NCBI GenBank assembly: GCA_009377755.1
Contig: WHTM01000029.1
Span: forward strand, 1-63,107
From: Hyphomicrobiales bacterium
Lineage (GTDB): Bacteria > Pseudomonadota > Alphaproteobacteria > Rhizobiales > Xanthobacteraceae
DNA: 63,107 bases
Reading direction: 5' to 3'
Shown here: positions 1-9,336 of the stretch, one piece after another
Layout of the letters: every line of letters starts with the position of its first letter
How positions within the stretch are numbered: position 1 is the stretch's first letter
Notes under the pieces: model-generated
Seen by the model: only the letters and a program-made list of their open reading frames with translations
The model's database searches: none
Told to the model about the DNA's origin: nothing
Made by a program: the position numbers and the translations under genes

Positions 1-1535
1 CCGTCGGCGCCGATCTCAACCTTGCAGGCGAGCAGCCCGATGTCGCCGATGTAATGCTGTGCGCAGGAGTGGTGGCAGCCGGTGAGATGGATGTTGACCG
101 GGCCGTCGAGTTCAACGTGCTGCTCGCACCACCGTACAATATTCTCGGCATGTCGCTTGGTGTCCGATGCAGAAAAGCGGCAGCCGACGTTGCCGGTGCA
201 AGCGACCAGCCCGGCGCGAATCGACGTCGCTTTTGTTGTGAGGCCGATCACTGCGATTGCAGCCTCGGCCAGCGCCACGGTGGCGTCCGGCACGCCGGAG
301 ATGAGCAGATTCTGCCAGACGGTGAGACGGATGTCGCCGTCGCCGAGATCGGTGGCAATCACGGCAAGCCCCCGCATCTGCGCGGCGGTGAGCTTGCCGA
401 CCGGCAGGACAACGCCGATCCAGTTCAACCCAGTCTGCTTCTGGGCGTGGACGCCGATGTGGGCGCCGCGGTCGAACGCCGGGCGCGGCGCGATCGCGTC
501 CGGCGGCACGCGGTCGAGCTTGCGGTTGAGCTTCTCCTCAATGGCCGCGAGGAACTTCTCGAAGCCCCACGTGTCGAGCACGTATTTCAGCCGCGCCTTG
601 TTGCGGTTCGTGCGGTCGCCGTGCTCGATGAACAGCCGCACTACGGCGTCGGCGACCGGGGTCGCATCGCGTGGGCGCACTATCACGCCGGTGTCGCGGG
701 CGAAGTCCCGGTGGCCGGTGATGCCGCCGAGCATGAGGCGGAACCATATTCCCGGCTCGACGCCAAAGCCGTCTTTCACCGCGACCGCCTGGAATCCGAT
801 GTCGTTGGTGTCCTCCAGCACCGGGATGACGCCGCCGCCGTCGAAGCCGACGTTGAACTTGCGCGGAAGCCCGTATAGCGAGCGGTTGTTGAGGATATGG
901 AAATGCCACGCACGCGCATAGGGGCGGGTGTCGATCAACTCCTGCGGATCGATGCCGGCAGTCGGCGTGCCGGTAACGTTGCGAATGTTGTCGGCGCCGG
1001 AGCCGCGTGAGCACAGGCCGACATCCTGTATGGCCTCGACCATGGCGGCAGCATTCTTCGGCTCGACTTCGCGGATCTGCAGATTGGCGCGTGTCGTCAC
1101 GTGCGAGTAACCGCCGCCGTAACGTTCGGCGAGGTCGGCAAGCGCGGAAAATTGCCAGTGCTTAAGGATGCCGTTGGGAATACGCAGGCGGCACATATAC
1201 GACGTCTGTGCCGGCGCGACGTAGAACAGGCCGAAATAGCGCCAGCGGAAGTTGTCGGCCGGTTTCGGCGCCTCGTTGTTCCCCGCCTGCTGCGTCAGCC
1301 GTCCGTAAGCGTCGAAAGGATGCTGTTCGCGCTTGAACTTCTCCTGATCCGACAGCTTGCCGCCCGCAGCGAGGACCTTGTTCTGCGCCGCGATGTGTTC
1401 GGCATCGGGGCCGCTCGGTTCGGATCGACCCGAAGCCGTATTGGAAGCCTGATTGCGTGCGGACCGGGCCGCGTTCAGGCCGGACACGAAGCCTTCGAGA
1501 TAGCGCTTCTGCTCGGGGGTGAAGTCGCTGGACAT
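1..1535 (-). CDS. nirA: Ferredoxin-type assimilatory nitrite reductase NirA (3' end cut by window)
   Basis: This is the siroheme/[4Fe-4S] enzyme that reduces nitrite to ammonium with six electrons in the cytoplasm. The frame is open from an ATG at 1535 to the window edge (about 511 codons), so the C-terminus is missing. Both cluster-ligand motifs are visible near the truncated end: CTGNVGC (CX5C) and GCHHSC (CX3C), the nitrite/sulfite reductase signature. The N-terminal half carries the ferredoxin-like substrate-side repeat, including HVTTRANLQIR. The start lies 7 bases after the stop of the FAD reductase, so the two are co-transcribed. A sulfite reductase is the alternative, but the nrt/nas neighbours favour nitrite. 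Confidence 0.93.
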   Translation of the reverse strand, partial: MSSDFTPEQKRYLEGFVSGLNAARSARNQASNTASGRSEPSGPDAEHIAAQNKVLAAGGKLSDQEKFKREQHPFDAYGRLTQQAGNNEAPKPADNFRWRYFGLFYVAPAQTSYMCRLRIPNGILKHWQFSALADLAERYGGGYSHVTTRANLQIREVEPKNAAAMVEAIQDVGLCSRGSGADNIRNVTGTPTAGIDPQELIDTRPYARAWHFHILNNRSLYGLPRKFNVGFDGGGVIPVLEDTNDIGFQAVAVKDGFGVEPGIWFRLMLGGITGHRDFARDTGVIVRPRDATPVADAVVRLFIEHGDRTNRNKARLKYVLDTWGFEKFLAAIEEKLNRKLDRVPPDAIAPRPAFDRGAHIGVHAQKQTGLNWIGVVLPVGKLTAAQMRGLAVIATDLGDGDIRLTVWQNLLISGVPDATVALAEAAIAVIGLTTKATSIRAGLVACTGNVGCRFSASDTKRHAENIVRWCEQHVELDGPVNIHLTGCHHSCAQHYIGDIGLLACKVEIGAD

Positions 1536-1542
1536 GGCCGCC

Positions 1543-2760
1543 TTACGCCGCCATCCGTTCGACCAGCGCTTGACCGAAGACAAGGTCGCTGCGGAACGGC
1601 TCGATCGATGTGCCGGAGCGGATCAGGTCGAGGTACCAGAGCCCGTCCGAGGTATCTCCGTAGAGCACGGCGCCGACCAGATATCCATCGGCGACGACCA
1701 GCTTGCGGTAGCTGTCGAGGCCGGGATCGCAAAGCACGATCTGCTCGGTTCCAGGCCGTCCGAGGAAATCGCCGGCCGAAAACACGTTGATGCCCGAGAC
1801 CTTGAGGTTGGTGGCGAGCACGCTGCCGCAATAAGCCGCATCCGTATTTCCGACGAACCGCCGCGCCAGAATCCGGGCCTGCTCGTAGGCGGGCTCCACC
1901 AGGCCGTAGCAGATACCGCGGTGCTCGGCGCACTCGCCGATCGCATGGATGCCGGCGATGTTTGTCTGCAACGCGTCGTCAACCACGATGCCGCGGTTGA
2001 CCGCGACGCCTGCGGTGTGGGCGAGATCGGCGCTCGGACGGATGCCGACCGCCATGATGACGAGATCCGCAGCAAGCTCCCGTCCATCCTTCAGCGCGAC
2101 CGCTTCGACCCGCTTTGCGCCGCGCATGCCTGCGGTTTCGGCGTTGAGGTGGACGGCGATGCCCTTTGCTTCCAGTGCCCGCCTGAGCATTGCGGCGGCC
2201 CGGGGATCGAGCTGACGCTCCATAAGCCGGTCCATCAGGTGCACTACATCGACCGTGGCGCCGGCCTTGGCGAGCCCGTAGGCGGCCTCAAGCCCGAGCA
2301 GCCCGCCGCCGATCACCACCGCCTTGAGGCCCTGTGCGGCTGCGCTCCCAATGCGCGCAACGTCGCCGAGATCGCGGAAGGTGAGCACGCCCGGCAAAGT
2401 CGCCCCGGGCACGGTGAGTTGGATCGGCCGCGAGCCGGTGGCGAGCACAAGCTTAGCGTAGGGCAGGGTGGCGCCGCTCGCCAGCCGCACACGTCGGATC
2501 TGCGGATCGATTACCGTCGCGGCATGTCCGCAGAGAACGGTAACGCCGTGTTCACGCCACCAGCGCGCCGGCTTCAGCTCGATCTCGCTCGATGCGACCT
2601 CGCGCGCCAGCACCGATGACAAGAGCACACGGTTGTAGGCGAGCGTCGGCTCCTCCCCGACCACTGCGACGGCATATCGCCCGAGCGCGCGGCAGGACAG
2701 CTCCTCCACCAGACGCGCCGCTGCCATGCCGTTACCGATGATGACGAGGGGCTCGCTCAT
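1543..2760 (-). CDS. NirB-like FAD/NAD(P)H-dependent oxidoreductase of nitrate assimilation
   Basis: The 405-residue flavoprotein belongs to the pyridine-nucleotide-disulfide oxidoreductase class I family and resembles the N-terminal half of NirB/NasB and rubredoxin reductases. The FAD-binding Rossmann motif is near residues 5-16 (VIIGNGMAA), the NAD(P)H motif at 148-160 (VVIGGGLLGLEAA), and the second FAD contact at about 271-280 (IHAIGECAEH). It has no BFD [2Fe-2S] domain and no siroheme domain, so it must hand electrons to a partner, probably NirA, which follows 7 bases downstream. It is clearly paralogous to the FAD part of the gene at 12017-14188. The exact electron acceptor cannot be read from sequence. 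Confidence 0.85.
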   Translation of the reverse strand: MSEPLVIIGNGMAAARLVEELSCRALGRYAVAVVGEEPTLAYNRVLLSSVLAREVASSEIELKPARWWREHGVTVLCGHAATVIDPQIRRVRLASGATLPYAKLVLATGSRPIQLTVPGATLPGVLTFRDLGDVARIGSAAAQGLKAVVIGGGLLGLEAAYGLAKAGATVDVVHLMDRLMERQLDPRAAAMLRRALEAKGIAVHLNAETAGMRGAKRVEAVALKDGRELAADLVIMAVGIRPSADLAHTAGVAVNRGIVVDDALQTNIAGIHAIGECAEHRGICYGLVEPAYEQARILARRFVGNTDAAYCGSVLATNLKVSGINVFSAGDFLGRPGTEQIVLCDPGLDSYRKLVVADGYLVGAVLYGDTSDGLWYLDLIRSGTSIEPFRSDLVFGQALVERMAA

Positions 2761-2769
2761 GGCGTGGCC

Positions 2770-4464
2770 TCACGCAGCCGGCCGGGCTGCAGGGCGCCCG
2801 TGCGCGCCATGCTCGAATTCATCGAGGAACGACAAGAGCTCCTGCCGATATTCGTAGTAGCGTGAGTGATCAAGCAAGGCGCGGCGCGTGCGCGGCCGTG
2901 GAATATCGACGTCGAGCACGCGCCCGATGCGGGCGTTGGGTCCGTTGGTCATCATCACCACGCGGTCGGCGAGCAGGATCGCCTCGTCGACGTCATGGGT
3001 GACGCAGATCGCGGTCACCTGAGTGCGCGACCACACCTCCATCAGCACCTCCTGCAACTGCCAGCGGGTTAGCGAGTCGAGCATGCCGAACGGCTCGTCG
3101 AGCAACAGCAGTTTCGGCGACAGTGCGAAGGCGCGGGCGATGCCGACGCGCTGCTTCATGCCGTTCGACAGTGCCGACGCGAGCTTGTCCATGGCGTCGG
3201 CAAGGCCGACGCGCGAGAGGTAGTAGGCGACGATGTCCCTGCGTTCCGCCTTGCTGGCGTGCGGAAACACCCGATCGACGCCGAGCGCCACGTTCTCGCG
3301 TGCCGTCAGCCACGGAAACAGCGATGGCGCCTGGAATACGACCGCGCGATCGGGTCCGGCGGTCGTCACCTCCTTGCCGTCGAGCACGATGCCGCCGCCG
3401 GAAACCTCGTTGAGACCAGCGATCATCGACAGCACAGTCGATTTTCCGCAGCCGGAATGGCCGATCAGCGAGACGAACTCGCCCTTGCGCATCAGCAGAT
3501 TGAAGCGTTCGACGACCGTGAGCGGTCCCTTCGGGGTCGGATAGATTTTGGCCACCTCGTAGAACTCGACGTACCGCTCATCGATCGGGCTCGATGCTGC
3601 CTCGCGGAAGGCGCGCGGCGGCCCGGAGTCGAAGGCGATTGGAACCACATTCGGCAGGTCGGTGCGGCTTTCACGGGCCGTTGCCACACGCTTGATGCCG
3701 ACGTCCATCAGATGCTGGGTAACCGCCGCGCGCAGCCGCTTGTAGGCAGGATTGCCGTTCATCTCCGAACGCTTACGAGGGCGGGCGAACGGAACCACGA
3801 ATTCCGGGCCGAACGTTGCGCCAGGGCCGGGATTGAGCGGAACGATGCGGTCGGCCAGCAGGATCGCCTCGTCGACGTCGTTGGTGATCAGGACGACAGT
3901 CTTCTTCTCCTGCGACCAGATCGACTCGATCTCTGTCTGCAGCTTGGCGCGGGTCAGCGCATCGAGTGCGGAGAGGGGTTCATCGAGCAGCAGCACATCG
4001 GGGTCCATTGCGAGCGCACGAGCGACCGCGACGCGCTGGCGCATGCCGCCGGACAGTTCGGCCGGTTTGCGGTCGGCGGCGTGCCGGAGCCCGACCATTT
4101 CGACATAGCGGTCGACGCGACCGGAACGCTTGCGCCTTTCTTCGCCGGCGAAGACGGCGTCGACGGCCAGCGCGACGTTGTCGGAGACCGAGAGCCACGG
4201 CAGCAGTGAGTAGCTCTGGAACACGACACCGCGCTCACGGCCGGGCTCGGTCACCGGCTTGCCGCGGAACACGACGTCGCCGGAGTCGGGTATGGTCAAC
4301 CCAGCCATCAGGTTGATCAGCGTCGTTTTTCCGGAGCCGGAGAAACCAACGATGGCGACGAACTCGCCTTCCTTGACTGTCAGTGACACGTCCTTGAGCA
4401 CGTCGGTTCGCGCCTCGGCCGTGCCGTAGGACTTGCTGACGGATTTGAGTTCCAATACCGGCAT
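2770..4464 (-). CDS. nrtC: Nitrate ABC transporter ATPase with two fused nucleotide-binding domains (NrtC/NrtD-like)
   Basis: The 564-residue protein has two complete ABC ATPase domains in tandem, so one polypeptide supplies both ATPases of the nitrate importer. Domain 1 has Walker A at 40-48 (GFSGSGKTT), signature LSGGM at 137-141, Walker B at 157-162, and Asn195 in place of the switch His (LITNDVDEA). Domain 2 has Walker A at 335-343 (GHSGCGKST), a changed signature LSNGM at 432-436, Walker B at 452-457 and the normal His490 (VTHDVDEA). The linker spans about residues 225-300. I chose the ATG at 4464; a GTG directly before it is also possible. It follows nrtB by about 10 bases. Confidence 0.9.
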   Translation of the reverse strand: MPVLELKSVSKSYGTAEARTDVLKDVSLTVKEGEFVAIVGFSGSGKTTLINLMAGLTIPDSGDVVFRGKPVTEPGRERGVVFQSYSLLPWLSVSDNVALAVDAVFAGEERRKRSGRVDRYVEMVGLRHAADRKPAELSGGMRQRVAVARALAMDPDVLLLDEPLSALDALTRAKLQTEIESIWSQEKKTVVLITNDVDEAILLADRIVPLNPGPGATFGPEFVVPFARPRKRSEMNGNPAYKRLRAAVTQHLMDVGIKRVATARESRTDLPNVVPIAFDSGPPRAFREAASSPIDERYVEFYEVAKIYPTPKGPLTVVERFNLLMRKGEFVSLIGHSGCGKSTVLSMIAGLNEVSGGGIVLDGKEVTTAGPDRAVVFQAPSLFPWLTARENVALGVDRVFPHASKAERRDIVAYYLSRVGLADAMDKLASALSNGMKQRVGIARAFALSPKLLLLDEPFGMLDSLTRWQLQEVLMEVWSRTQVTAICVTHDVDEAILLADRVVMMTNGPNARIGRVLDVDIPRPRTRRALLDHSRYYEYRQELLSFLDEFEHGAHGRPAARPAA

Positions 4465-4474
4465 CACGTCCTCT

Positions 4475-5563
4475 TCAGCGGCTGGCGGCGTGGGTGAACG
4501 AGGCCTGCAGCGCCAGCATGATGCGGTCGAGCAGGAAGCCGATGATGCCGATGGTCAGCACCGCGACCATGATTTTGGCGAGCGACGCCGACGAGCCGTT
4601 CTGGAACTCGTCCCAGACGAATTTTCCGAGGCCTGGATTCTGCGCCAGCATCTCGGCCGCGATCAGAACCATCCAACCAACGCCGAGCGAGAGTCGCAGC
4701 CCGGTGAAGATCAGCGGCAGCGAGGAGGGGAGCACGAGCTTGAATATCTTCTTCGGCCACGACAGGCGCAGGACGCGACCGACGTTGATCAGGTCCTTGT
4801 CAATCGAGGCGACGCCGACGGCACTGTTGATCAATGTCGGCCAGAGCGAGCAGAGCGTCACTGTGATGGCGGAAATCAGGAATGACTTCGGAAACAGCGG
4901 GTCGGCCGATACGTAGAGCGCGCTGACCACCATGGTGACCAACGGCAGCCAGGCGAGGGGCGACACCGGCTTGAATATCTGGACCAGAGGATTGACTGCG
5001 GCATTGAAAGTGACGAACAGGCCGCAGAGCACGCCGAGTGGTACCGCGACGATCGTTGCCAGCAGGAATCCGGTGAACACGGTCTGCAGACTGGTGACGA
5101 TCTGATCCAGGAACGTCGGCTTGCCGGTGTATGGCCGGCTGCGAACCTCGGCATTCGGGTCCCTCGCGAGCAGGGTTGCGTTGCGCTTTTCCTGACGCTC
5201 ATGGAACGCGCGCTCCTTCCCGCGTTCGGCGAGATGGTCAACCCAGAGGTTTTGCGCCTGGTGCCAGACCTGCACGGGTCCCGGTAGCGCTCCCAGGCTC
5301 GTTTGCACCTTGGGCGCCAGCCACGCCCAAATGCCGAGGAACAACAGGATGGCGAGCAGCGGGACGCCGAGCTGGCGCCACAGCTCGCGGCCTTGCTGGC
5401 GAGTGTCGTCGCCTGCGGCCAAGCGCAGAATTGGAACGAGCCAGCCGAAGCCGATAAGATCGAGCGTGCCGGCTGCGCGGTTAATACGCGTGTGCCAGCG
5501 CTCGCGGTGTGCCGCGCGCGCTGCTGCGGCATCGGGCGGACTGAAGTCAGTCGCGGCAGTCAT
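4475..5563 (-). CDS. nrtB: Nitrate ABC transporter permease NrtB
   Basis: The 362-residue inner-membrane permease belongs to the NrtB/SsuC/TauC family. One hydrophobic segment lies at about 69-87, and the main bundle of membrane segments runs from about 158 to the C-terminus. The ATPase-coupling loop lies around [19 protein letters not shown]. About 60 polar residues between the first segment and the bundle form an extra soluble insert, as is usual for NrtB. The gene sits between nrtA and nrtC on the same strand. Nitrate is the likely substrate, with cyanate or bicarbonate family members as alternatives disfavoured by nasST and nirA nearby. Confidence 0.9.
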   Translation of the reverse strand: MTAATDFSPPDAAAARAAHRERWHTRINRAAGTLDLIGFGWLVPILRLAAGDDTRQQGRELWRQLGVPLLAILLFLGIWAWLAPKVQTSLGALPGPVQVWHQAQNLWVDHLAERGKERAFHERQEKRNATLLARDPNAEVRSRPYTGKPTFLDQIVTSLQTVFTGFLLATIVAVPLGVLCGLFVTFNAAVNPLVQIFKPVSPLAWLPLVTMVVSALYVSADPLFPKSFLISAITVTLCSLWPTLINSAVGVASIDKDLINVGRVLRLSWPKKIFKLVLPSSLPLIFTGLRLSLGVGWMVLIAAEMLAQNPGLGKFVWDEFQNGSSASLAKIMVAVLTIGIIGFLLDRIMLALQASFTHAASR

Positions 5564-5642
5564 TCTTTGGCATCCTTCGTGACTTAAGTGCCGGCACGGA
5601 ACGGGCTGGAATCCGCTGCGTCACGGGCATGGCTTTGTGCGA

Positions 5643-7085
5643 TCAGTTCGAGACAACCTTGATGCCCTGCACCCTCTCAGTGCCCTTGAGTCCGATCTTC
5701 AGGCCGTCGATGTAGGCGTTGGGCTTGCGGCCGTCGTAGCCGATGCCGTCGATGTTTTCGGTGGTTGACGCGCGATAGCCGTCGGTCTCCCAGGGAAAGT
5801 CCTCCTTCCTAGCCTTGCCTTCGGCAACGAGGAGCTTGGCCGCCGCGAGGTAAATGTCCGGCCGGTAGACCTGCTTGGCGATGTCCGCGTACCAGCTGTC
5901 CGGCTTGGCGTCGGTGATCTGACCCCAGCGGCGCATCTGGGCGAGGTACCAGACAGCGTCGGAGTAGTAGGGATAGGTTGCGTAATAGCGGAAGAACACA
6001 TTGAAGTCCGGCACCGGTCGCTTATCGCCCTTCTCGTATTCGAACGTGCCCGTCATCGAGTTGGCGATGACGTTGTAGTCGGCGCCGACGTATTCGGGCC
6101 GAGACAGGATCTTCACCGCCTCGGGCCGGTTCGCATTGTTCTCGGCGTCGAGCCACATGCCCGCGCGGATCAGCGCCTTGGTGAGGGCGAGCGTCGTGTT
6201 CGGATATTTCTTCTGGAACTCGGCCGTGATGCCGAACACCTTCTCCGGATTGTTCTTCCAGAGCTCGTAGTCGGTGATGACCGGCACGCCAATGCCCTTG
6301 AACACCGCCGCCTGGTTCCACGGTTCGCCGACGCAGTAGCCGAGAATGGTGCCGGCCTCCATGGTCGCGGGCATCTGCGGTGGTGGCGTCACCGAGATCA
6401 GCACGTCGCCCATGATCTGGCCGGAGATGTCGGTCGGAGAGTAGAAGCCGGGATGAATACCTCCGGCCGCGAGCCAGTAACGAAGTTCGTAATTGTGCGT
6501 GGAGAGCGGGAACACCATGCCGAGATTGAACGGCTTGCCCTCGGCGCGATACTTCTCGACCACGTGCTTGAGTGCATCGGCCTTGATCGGATGTACCGGC
6601 TTGCCGTCGGGACCGTTCGGGACGTGCTTCTTCATATCCGCCCACACCGCGTTCGACACGGTGATGGCGTTGCCATTAAGGTCCATCGAGAACGGCGTGA
6701 TGACATGCGCCTTGGTACCGAAGCCGATGGTGGCGCCGAGCGGCTGGCCGGCGAGCATGTGCGCGCCGTCGAGTTCGCCGGTGATGACGCGGTCGAGCAG
6801 GACCTTCCAGTTGGCCTGCGGCTCGGTGGTGACGAACAGGCCTTCGTCCTCGAAGTAACCAAGCTCCTTGGCGATGGCGATCGGCGCCATGTCGGTGAGC
6901 TTGATGAAGCCGAACTTGAGGTCTTCCTTTTCGATCTTCAGCGCCGCGTGCGCGACGCTGGGGGCGAACAATTGCTGCGCCGGGGTCATCCCGGCGAGGG
7001 CGACAGTGCTGGCGGTGGCCCTGAGCAGCGCGCGGCGGCTAACGCGGCCGCGGGCCAGCGGTTTGGTCGGGTGTGTGGTGGTCAT
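5643..7085 (-). CDS. nrtA: Periplasmic nitrate-binding protein NrtA with Tat-type signal
   Basis: The 480-residue substrate-binding protein feeds NrtBC. The N-terminus has a twin-arginine motif (R17-R18 in [12 protein letters not shown]) followed by a hydrophobic stretch and an alanine-rich cleavage region, indicating export by the Tat route. Family motifs include [20 protein letters not shown] and [19 protein letters not shown] chose the ATG at 7085; the open frame extends 20 codons further to a TTG, but that stretch follows directly after the leader terminator and adds nothing family-like. It resembles NasS (7414-8610), which lacks a signal and is the cytoplasmic sensor. Expression is probably controlled by the leader RNA at 7147-7223. 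Confidence 0.93.
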   Translation of the reverse strand: MTTTHPTKPLARGRVSRRALLRATASTVALAGMTPAQQLFAPSVAHAALKIEKEDLKFGFIKLTDMAPIAIAKELGYFEDEGLFVTTEPQANWKVLLDRVITGELDGAHMLAGQPLGATIGFGTKAHVITPFSMDLNGNAITVSNAVWADMKKHVPNGPDGKPVHPIKADALKHVVEKYRAEGKPFNLGMVFPLSTHNYELRYWLAAGGIHPGFYSPTDISGQIMGDVLISVTPPPQMPATMEAGTILGYCVGEPWNQAAVFKGIGVPVITDYELWKNNPEKVFGITAEFQKKYPNTTLALTKALIRAGMWLDAENNANRPEAVKILSRPEYVGADYNVIANSMTGTFEYEKGDKRPVPDFNVFFRYYATYPYYSDAVWYLAQMRRWGQITDAKPDSWYADIAKQVYRPDIYLAAAKLLVAEGKARKEDFPWETDGYRASTTENIDGIGYDGRKPNAYIDGLKIGLKGTERVQGIKVVSN

Positions 7086-7146
7086 GGCGTGCTCGTTGGT
7101 CCCTGGTGATGACGACGTGCCGTCCCTCGCGTTTCCTCGACGCAAT

Positions 7147-7197
7147 AAAAATGCCGCTGCCCGAGGCGCTCAACGCGCTTCTCCTCAGGTCAGCGGC
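7147..7197 (-). terminator. Intrinsic terminator in the nrtA leader
   Basis: On the minus strand, GCCGCTG (7197-7191) pairs with CAGCGGC (7159-7153). A second stem continues inside it, with CCTGAGG pairing with CCTCGGG. The stem is followed by ATTTTTATT. It lies 62 bases before the nrtA start, where a terminator would silence the operon unless overridden. Its 5' arm overlaps the second ANTAR-type hairpin, so the two structures exclude each other. Confidence 0.75.
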
Positions 7198-7223
7198 TTT
7201 GCTTGATGGCCCGTCCTTGGACC
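7190..7223 (-). promoter_or_regulatory. Tandem hexaloop hairpins: probable NasT (ANTAR) antiterminator target
   Basis: Read as minus-strand RNA, hairpin 1 (7223-7208) is GGUCC [AAGGAC] GGGCC, and hairpin 2 (7206-7190) is UC-A-AGC [AAAGCC] GCU-GA with one bulged A. Both loops are six bases with A at position 1 and G at position 4, the known recognition pattern of ANTAR proteins. The linker is a single base (7207). Hairpin 2 shares bases 7190-7197 with the 5' arm of the terminator, so protein binding would release nrtABC transcription. nasT and nasS lie directly upstream. Confidence 0.72.
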
Positions 7224-7264
7224 GTGGCGCCGCCCGATCGGGCCGGCTCCTCGCCGTACTATCT

Positions 7265-7281
7265 TTCAAGTGCCGTGCCAA
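7265..7281 (-). promoter_or_regulatory. Candidate sigma54 promoter of the nrt operon
   Basis: On the minus strand the sequence is TTGGCACGGCACTTGAA. The -24 element TGGCACG matches consensus perfectly, and the -12 element sits at the right spacing (GG-N10) but reads GA instead of GC. Transcription would begin near 7255, about 30 bases before the first ANTAR hairpin. The single -12 mismatch limits confidence. Confidence 0.5.
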
Positions 7282-7413
7282 CGCGGCGGTGTTTCAGAAA
7301 ATGAAGCAAAATCAAATTGTTGTACTCAAATACGGCGGGGCGGAAGGGATTCGGCGAAGCACGTTCTGCCCACGCTGGGCGCACCCTGCCACGAATTTGT
7401 GCAGCGCAAAAAG

Positions 7414-8610
7414 TCAGTCGGTGACCAAACGCGGCCGGCTGCGCGGGACCTGCATCCAGGCGGACAGGTAGTGGCTGATGTCGACCGGATTGAATGACGG
7501 TCCGGCGAACGCGCCGATTCCGTCGCCGGACGCTTCGCCGAGCCGGCAGGCGGAGTCGCCGATGGCGGCATCGTAGAGATCGGGGCGATAAACCGAGCGT
7601 GCCGCCATCAGCAGCTCGGGCGACAGTGGCGCCTGTCCCCACCGCACCATTTGCGCATAGATCCAAGCTGCTTGCAGTGGTGCCGGACGCGCGCCGCGCT
7701 CGTTGCCGATCTCGAAATAGTGCGCAGCGGCGCGCCGGGTGCCGTCGGCGGCAATCTTGAGATTGCCTTCCAAGGTACCGCGAACAATCTCCTGCGGCAC
7801 GGCGATCCGGTTCGCCATCGCGAGCAAAGCTGCGACCTCGCCGCGGTTGGCGGGATTTTCGATGAAATCCGCGGCGCGGCGCAGCGCTCGCAGCAGCCGT
7901 TGCAGGCGGTCGGGATTCTCTTGTGACCATGTTCCGCGCGTGGCCAGCACTTTCTCCGAGGTGCGCGCGAGGATGTCGCAGCCGAAATGCAGGATGCGGC
8001 CGACGCCGAGATCGACAGCGACCGAGTTCCAAGGGGCGCCGACGCAGAACCCGTCGACGTGGCGGTTGGCGAGGCTTTCGACCATGTAAGGCGGTGGCAG
8101 CACAACCAGACGCACATCCTCGTCGGGGTCGACGCCACCTGCTGCCATCCAGAAGCGAAGCTGATAGTTGTGATTGGAGAACGGAAACGTCATGCCGAAG
8201 GTCAGCGGTTCCAGGCCGCGCGCTTTCCGGGCCGCCACGACACCGGCGAGTGCGCGTGCCGACACCATCGGATCGGCAAGGTCGCCGTCCGTTGCTCCGC
8301 ACAGCGCTTCCATGAGGTCGGGTGTCACCGTGATGGCGTTGCCGTTGAAGCCAAGATTGAACGGTGCGACAAGCGGAACGCGTACGTGGCCAATGCCCAG
8401 GCTGGATGCCACCGCCACAGGAGAGAGGAGGTGTGCGGCGTCGAACAGGCCGATATTGAGCTTGTCGCGGACGTTCGACCACGACACCTCGCGCACCAGG
8501 TCGACGTCGAGGCCCTCATCGGCGGTGAAGCCCTTGTCGACGGCGACAACAAGCGCAGCCGCGTCGACCAGCGGGATATAGCCGATCCTCATGCGATCGT
8601 TGCCGCTCAT
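7414..8610 (-). CDS. nasS: Cytoplasmic nitrate/nitrite sensor NasS
   Basis: The 398-residue protein is an NrtA-family ligand-binding protein without any signal peptide (it begins MSGNDRMRIGYIPLVDAA), so it stays in the cytoplasm. NasS proteins bind nitrate or nitrite and, when empty, hold the antiterminator NasT. The family motif FPFSNHNYQLRFWMAAGG parallels that of NrtA. Its ATG overlaps the nasT TGA (ATGA), indicating translational coupling and equal stoichiometry. The product is shorter than NrtA and lacks the calcium-site tail seen in transport proteins, consistent with sensing rather than transport. Confidence 0.9.
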   Translation of the reverse strand: MSGNDRMRIGYIPLVDAAALVVAVDKGFTADEGLDVDLVREVSWSNVRDKLNIGLFDAAHLLSPVAVASSLGIGHVRVPLVAPFNLGFNGNAITVTPDLMEALCGATDGDLADPMVSARALAGVVAARKARGLEPLTFGMTFPFSNHNYQLRFWMAAGGVDPDEDVRLVVLPPPYMVESLANRHVDGFCVGAPWNSVAVDLGVGRILHFGCDILARTSEKVLATRGTWSQENPDRLQRLLRALRRAADFIENPANRGEVAALLAMANRIAVPQEIVRGTLEGNLKIAADGTRRAAAHYFEIGNERGARPAPLQAAWIYAQMVRWGQAPLSPELLMAARSVYRPDLYDAAIGDSACRLGEASGDGIGAFAGPSFNPVDISHYLSAWMQVPRSRPRLVTD

Positions 8611-9254
8611 TTCAGCATCTCCGCGGCGGTGAGAATGGACTGGGCAATCTCGACGATCTTCTTGTTCTCGTTCATGGCGGCCCGCCGCATCCGTGCGTAA
8701 GACTCTTCTTCGGTCAGATTCTTGGCCTTCATCAGCACCCCCTTGGCACGGTCGATCACTTTGCGTTCCTCCAGTGCATTTCTTGCGCGATCAACCTCGC
8801 CTTGCAGGCGCGCAAATGCGTTGAAGCGGGAAATGCAAGTGTCAAGGATGGGTTTGATGCGCTCCTTCTTCAGCCCATCGACGATATAGGCGGACACGCC
8901 GGCATCGACCGAAGCCTGGATCGAGGCGGTGTCGCTCTGGTCGACGAACATGGCGACAGGCCGCTTCACGACGCGGCTGACCTGGAACATCTGTTCGAGC
9001 ACGTCGCGGCTGGGATTTTCGAGATCGATCAGAATGACGTCCGGATCGATCGCGTAGACGCGCGCGAGCAGGTTCGTCATCTCGGCGATGCGCACGACCT
9101 GCGTAAATCCCGCTTCACGCAAGCCCTCTTCGAGGATTGCCGCACGAACCGCGCTCTCATCGATAATGACGATCTTGAGGTTTTGATCCGTGAGATTGTT
9201 CGGTGCATTCGCGCATCGCACCCGAGGATCCGATCCTGGCCGGCCTTTTGTCAC
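8607..9254 (-). CDS. nasT: ANTAR-domain transcription antiterminator NasT
   Basis: The 215-residue RNA-binding regulator has a response-regulator-like N-terminal domain (about 26-140, with DVILIDLENPSRD around the usual phosphoacceptor) and a C-terminal ANTAR domain (about 150-212, including VIDRAKGVLMKAKNLTEEES). NasT binds tandem hexaloop hairpins in nitrate-gene leaders and prevents termination; NasS releases it when nitrate or nitrite is bound. The start is a GTG at 9254 with AGGA upstream. No ATG exists before the conserved region, and a GTG 11 codons later is the alternative. It is coupled to nasS. Confidence 0.92.
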   Translation of the reverse strand: MTKGRPGSDPRVRCANAPNNLTDQNLKIVIIDESAVRAAILEEGLREAGFTQVVRIAEMTNLLARVYAIDPDVILIDLENPSRDVLEQMFQVSRVVKRPVAMFVDQSDTASIQASVDAGVSAYIVDGLKKERIKPILDTCISRFNAFARLQGEVDRARNALEERKVIDRAKGVLMKAKNLTEEESYARMRRAAMNENKKIVEIAQSILTAAEMLK

Positions 9255-9336
9255 GCTGTCCTGTCCTGCGGATCATCCTCCGCCTTGGGGTCGGCACGCC
9301 GAGCGGATTGGTTCGGAGCTGATTCCGCGTTCTGCT

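Larger units (their letters stand above)
7086..7413 (-). other. nasS-nrtA intergenic region (leader and promoter)
   Basis: This 328-base gap contains the sigma54-like promoter, the two hexaloop hairpins and the terminator listed separately. The remaining 130 bases next to nasS (about 7282-7413) contain an AT-rich stretch (7298-7331) upstream of the promoter, a plausible place for activator contact, but I see no canonical NtrC site. No coding sequence was found. Confidence 0.6.

Noticed and set aside
7381-7403. Possible NtrC site (GCAC...GTGC) upstream of the nrt promoter
   Set aside because: The half-site spacing is too long for the usual 17-base NtrC palindrome.
9270-9290. Hexaloop hairpin GCGGA [GGATGA] TCCGC in the nasT leader as an ANTAR site
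   Set aside because: The loop lacks A1 and G4, and no second hairpin or terminator follows.
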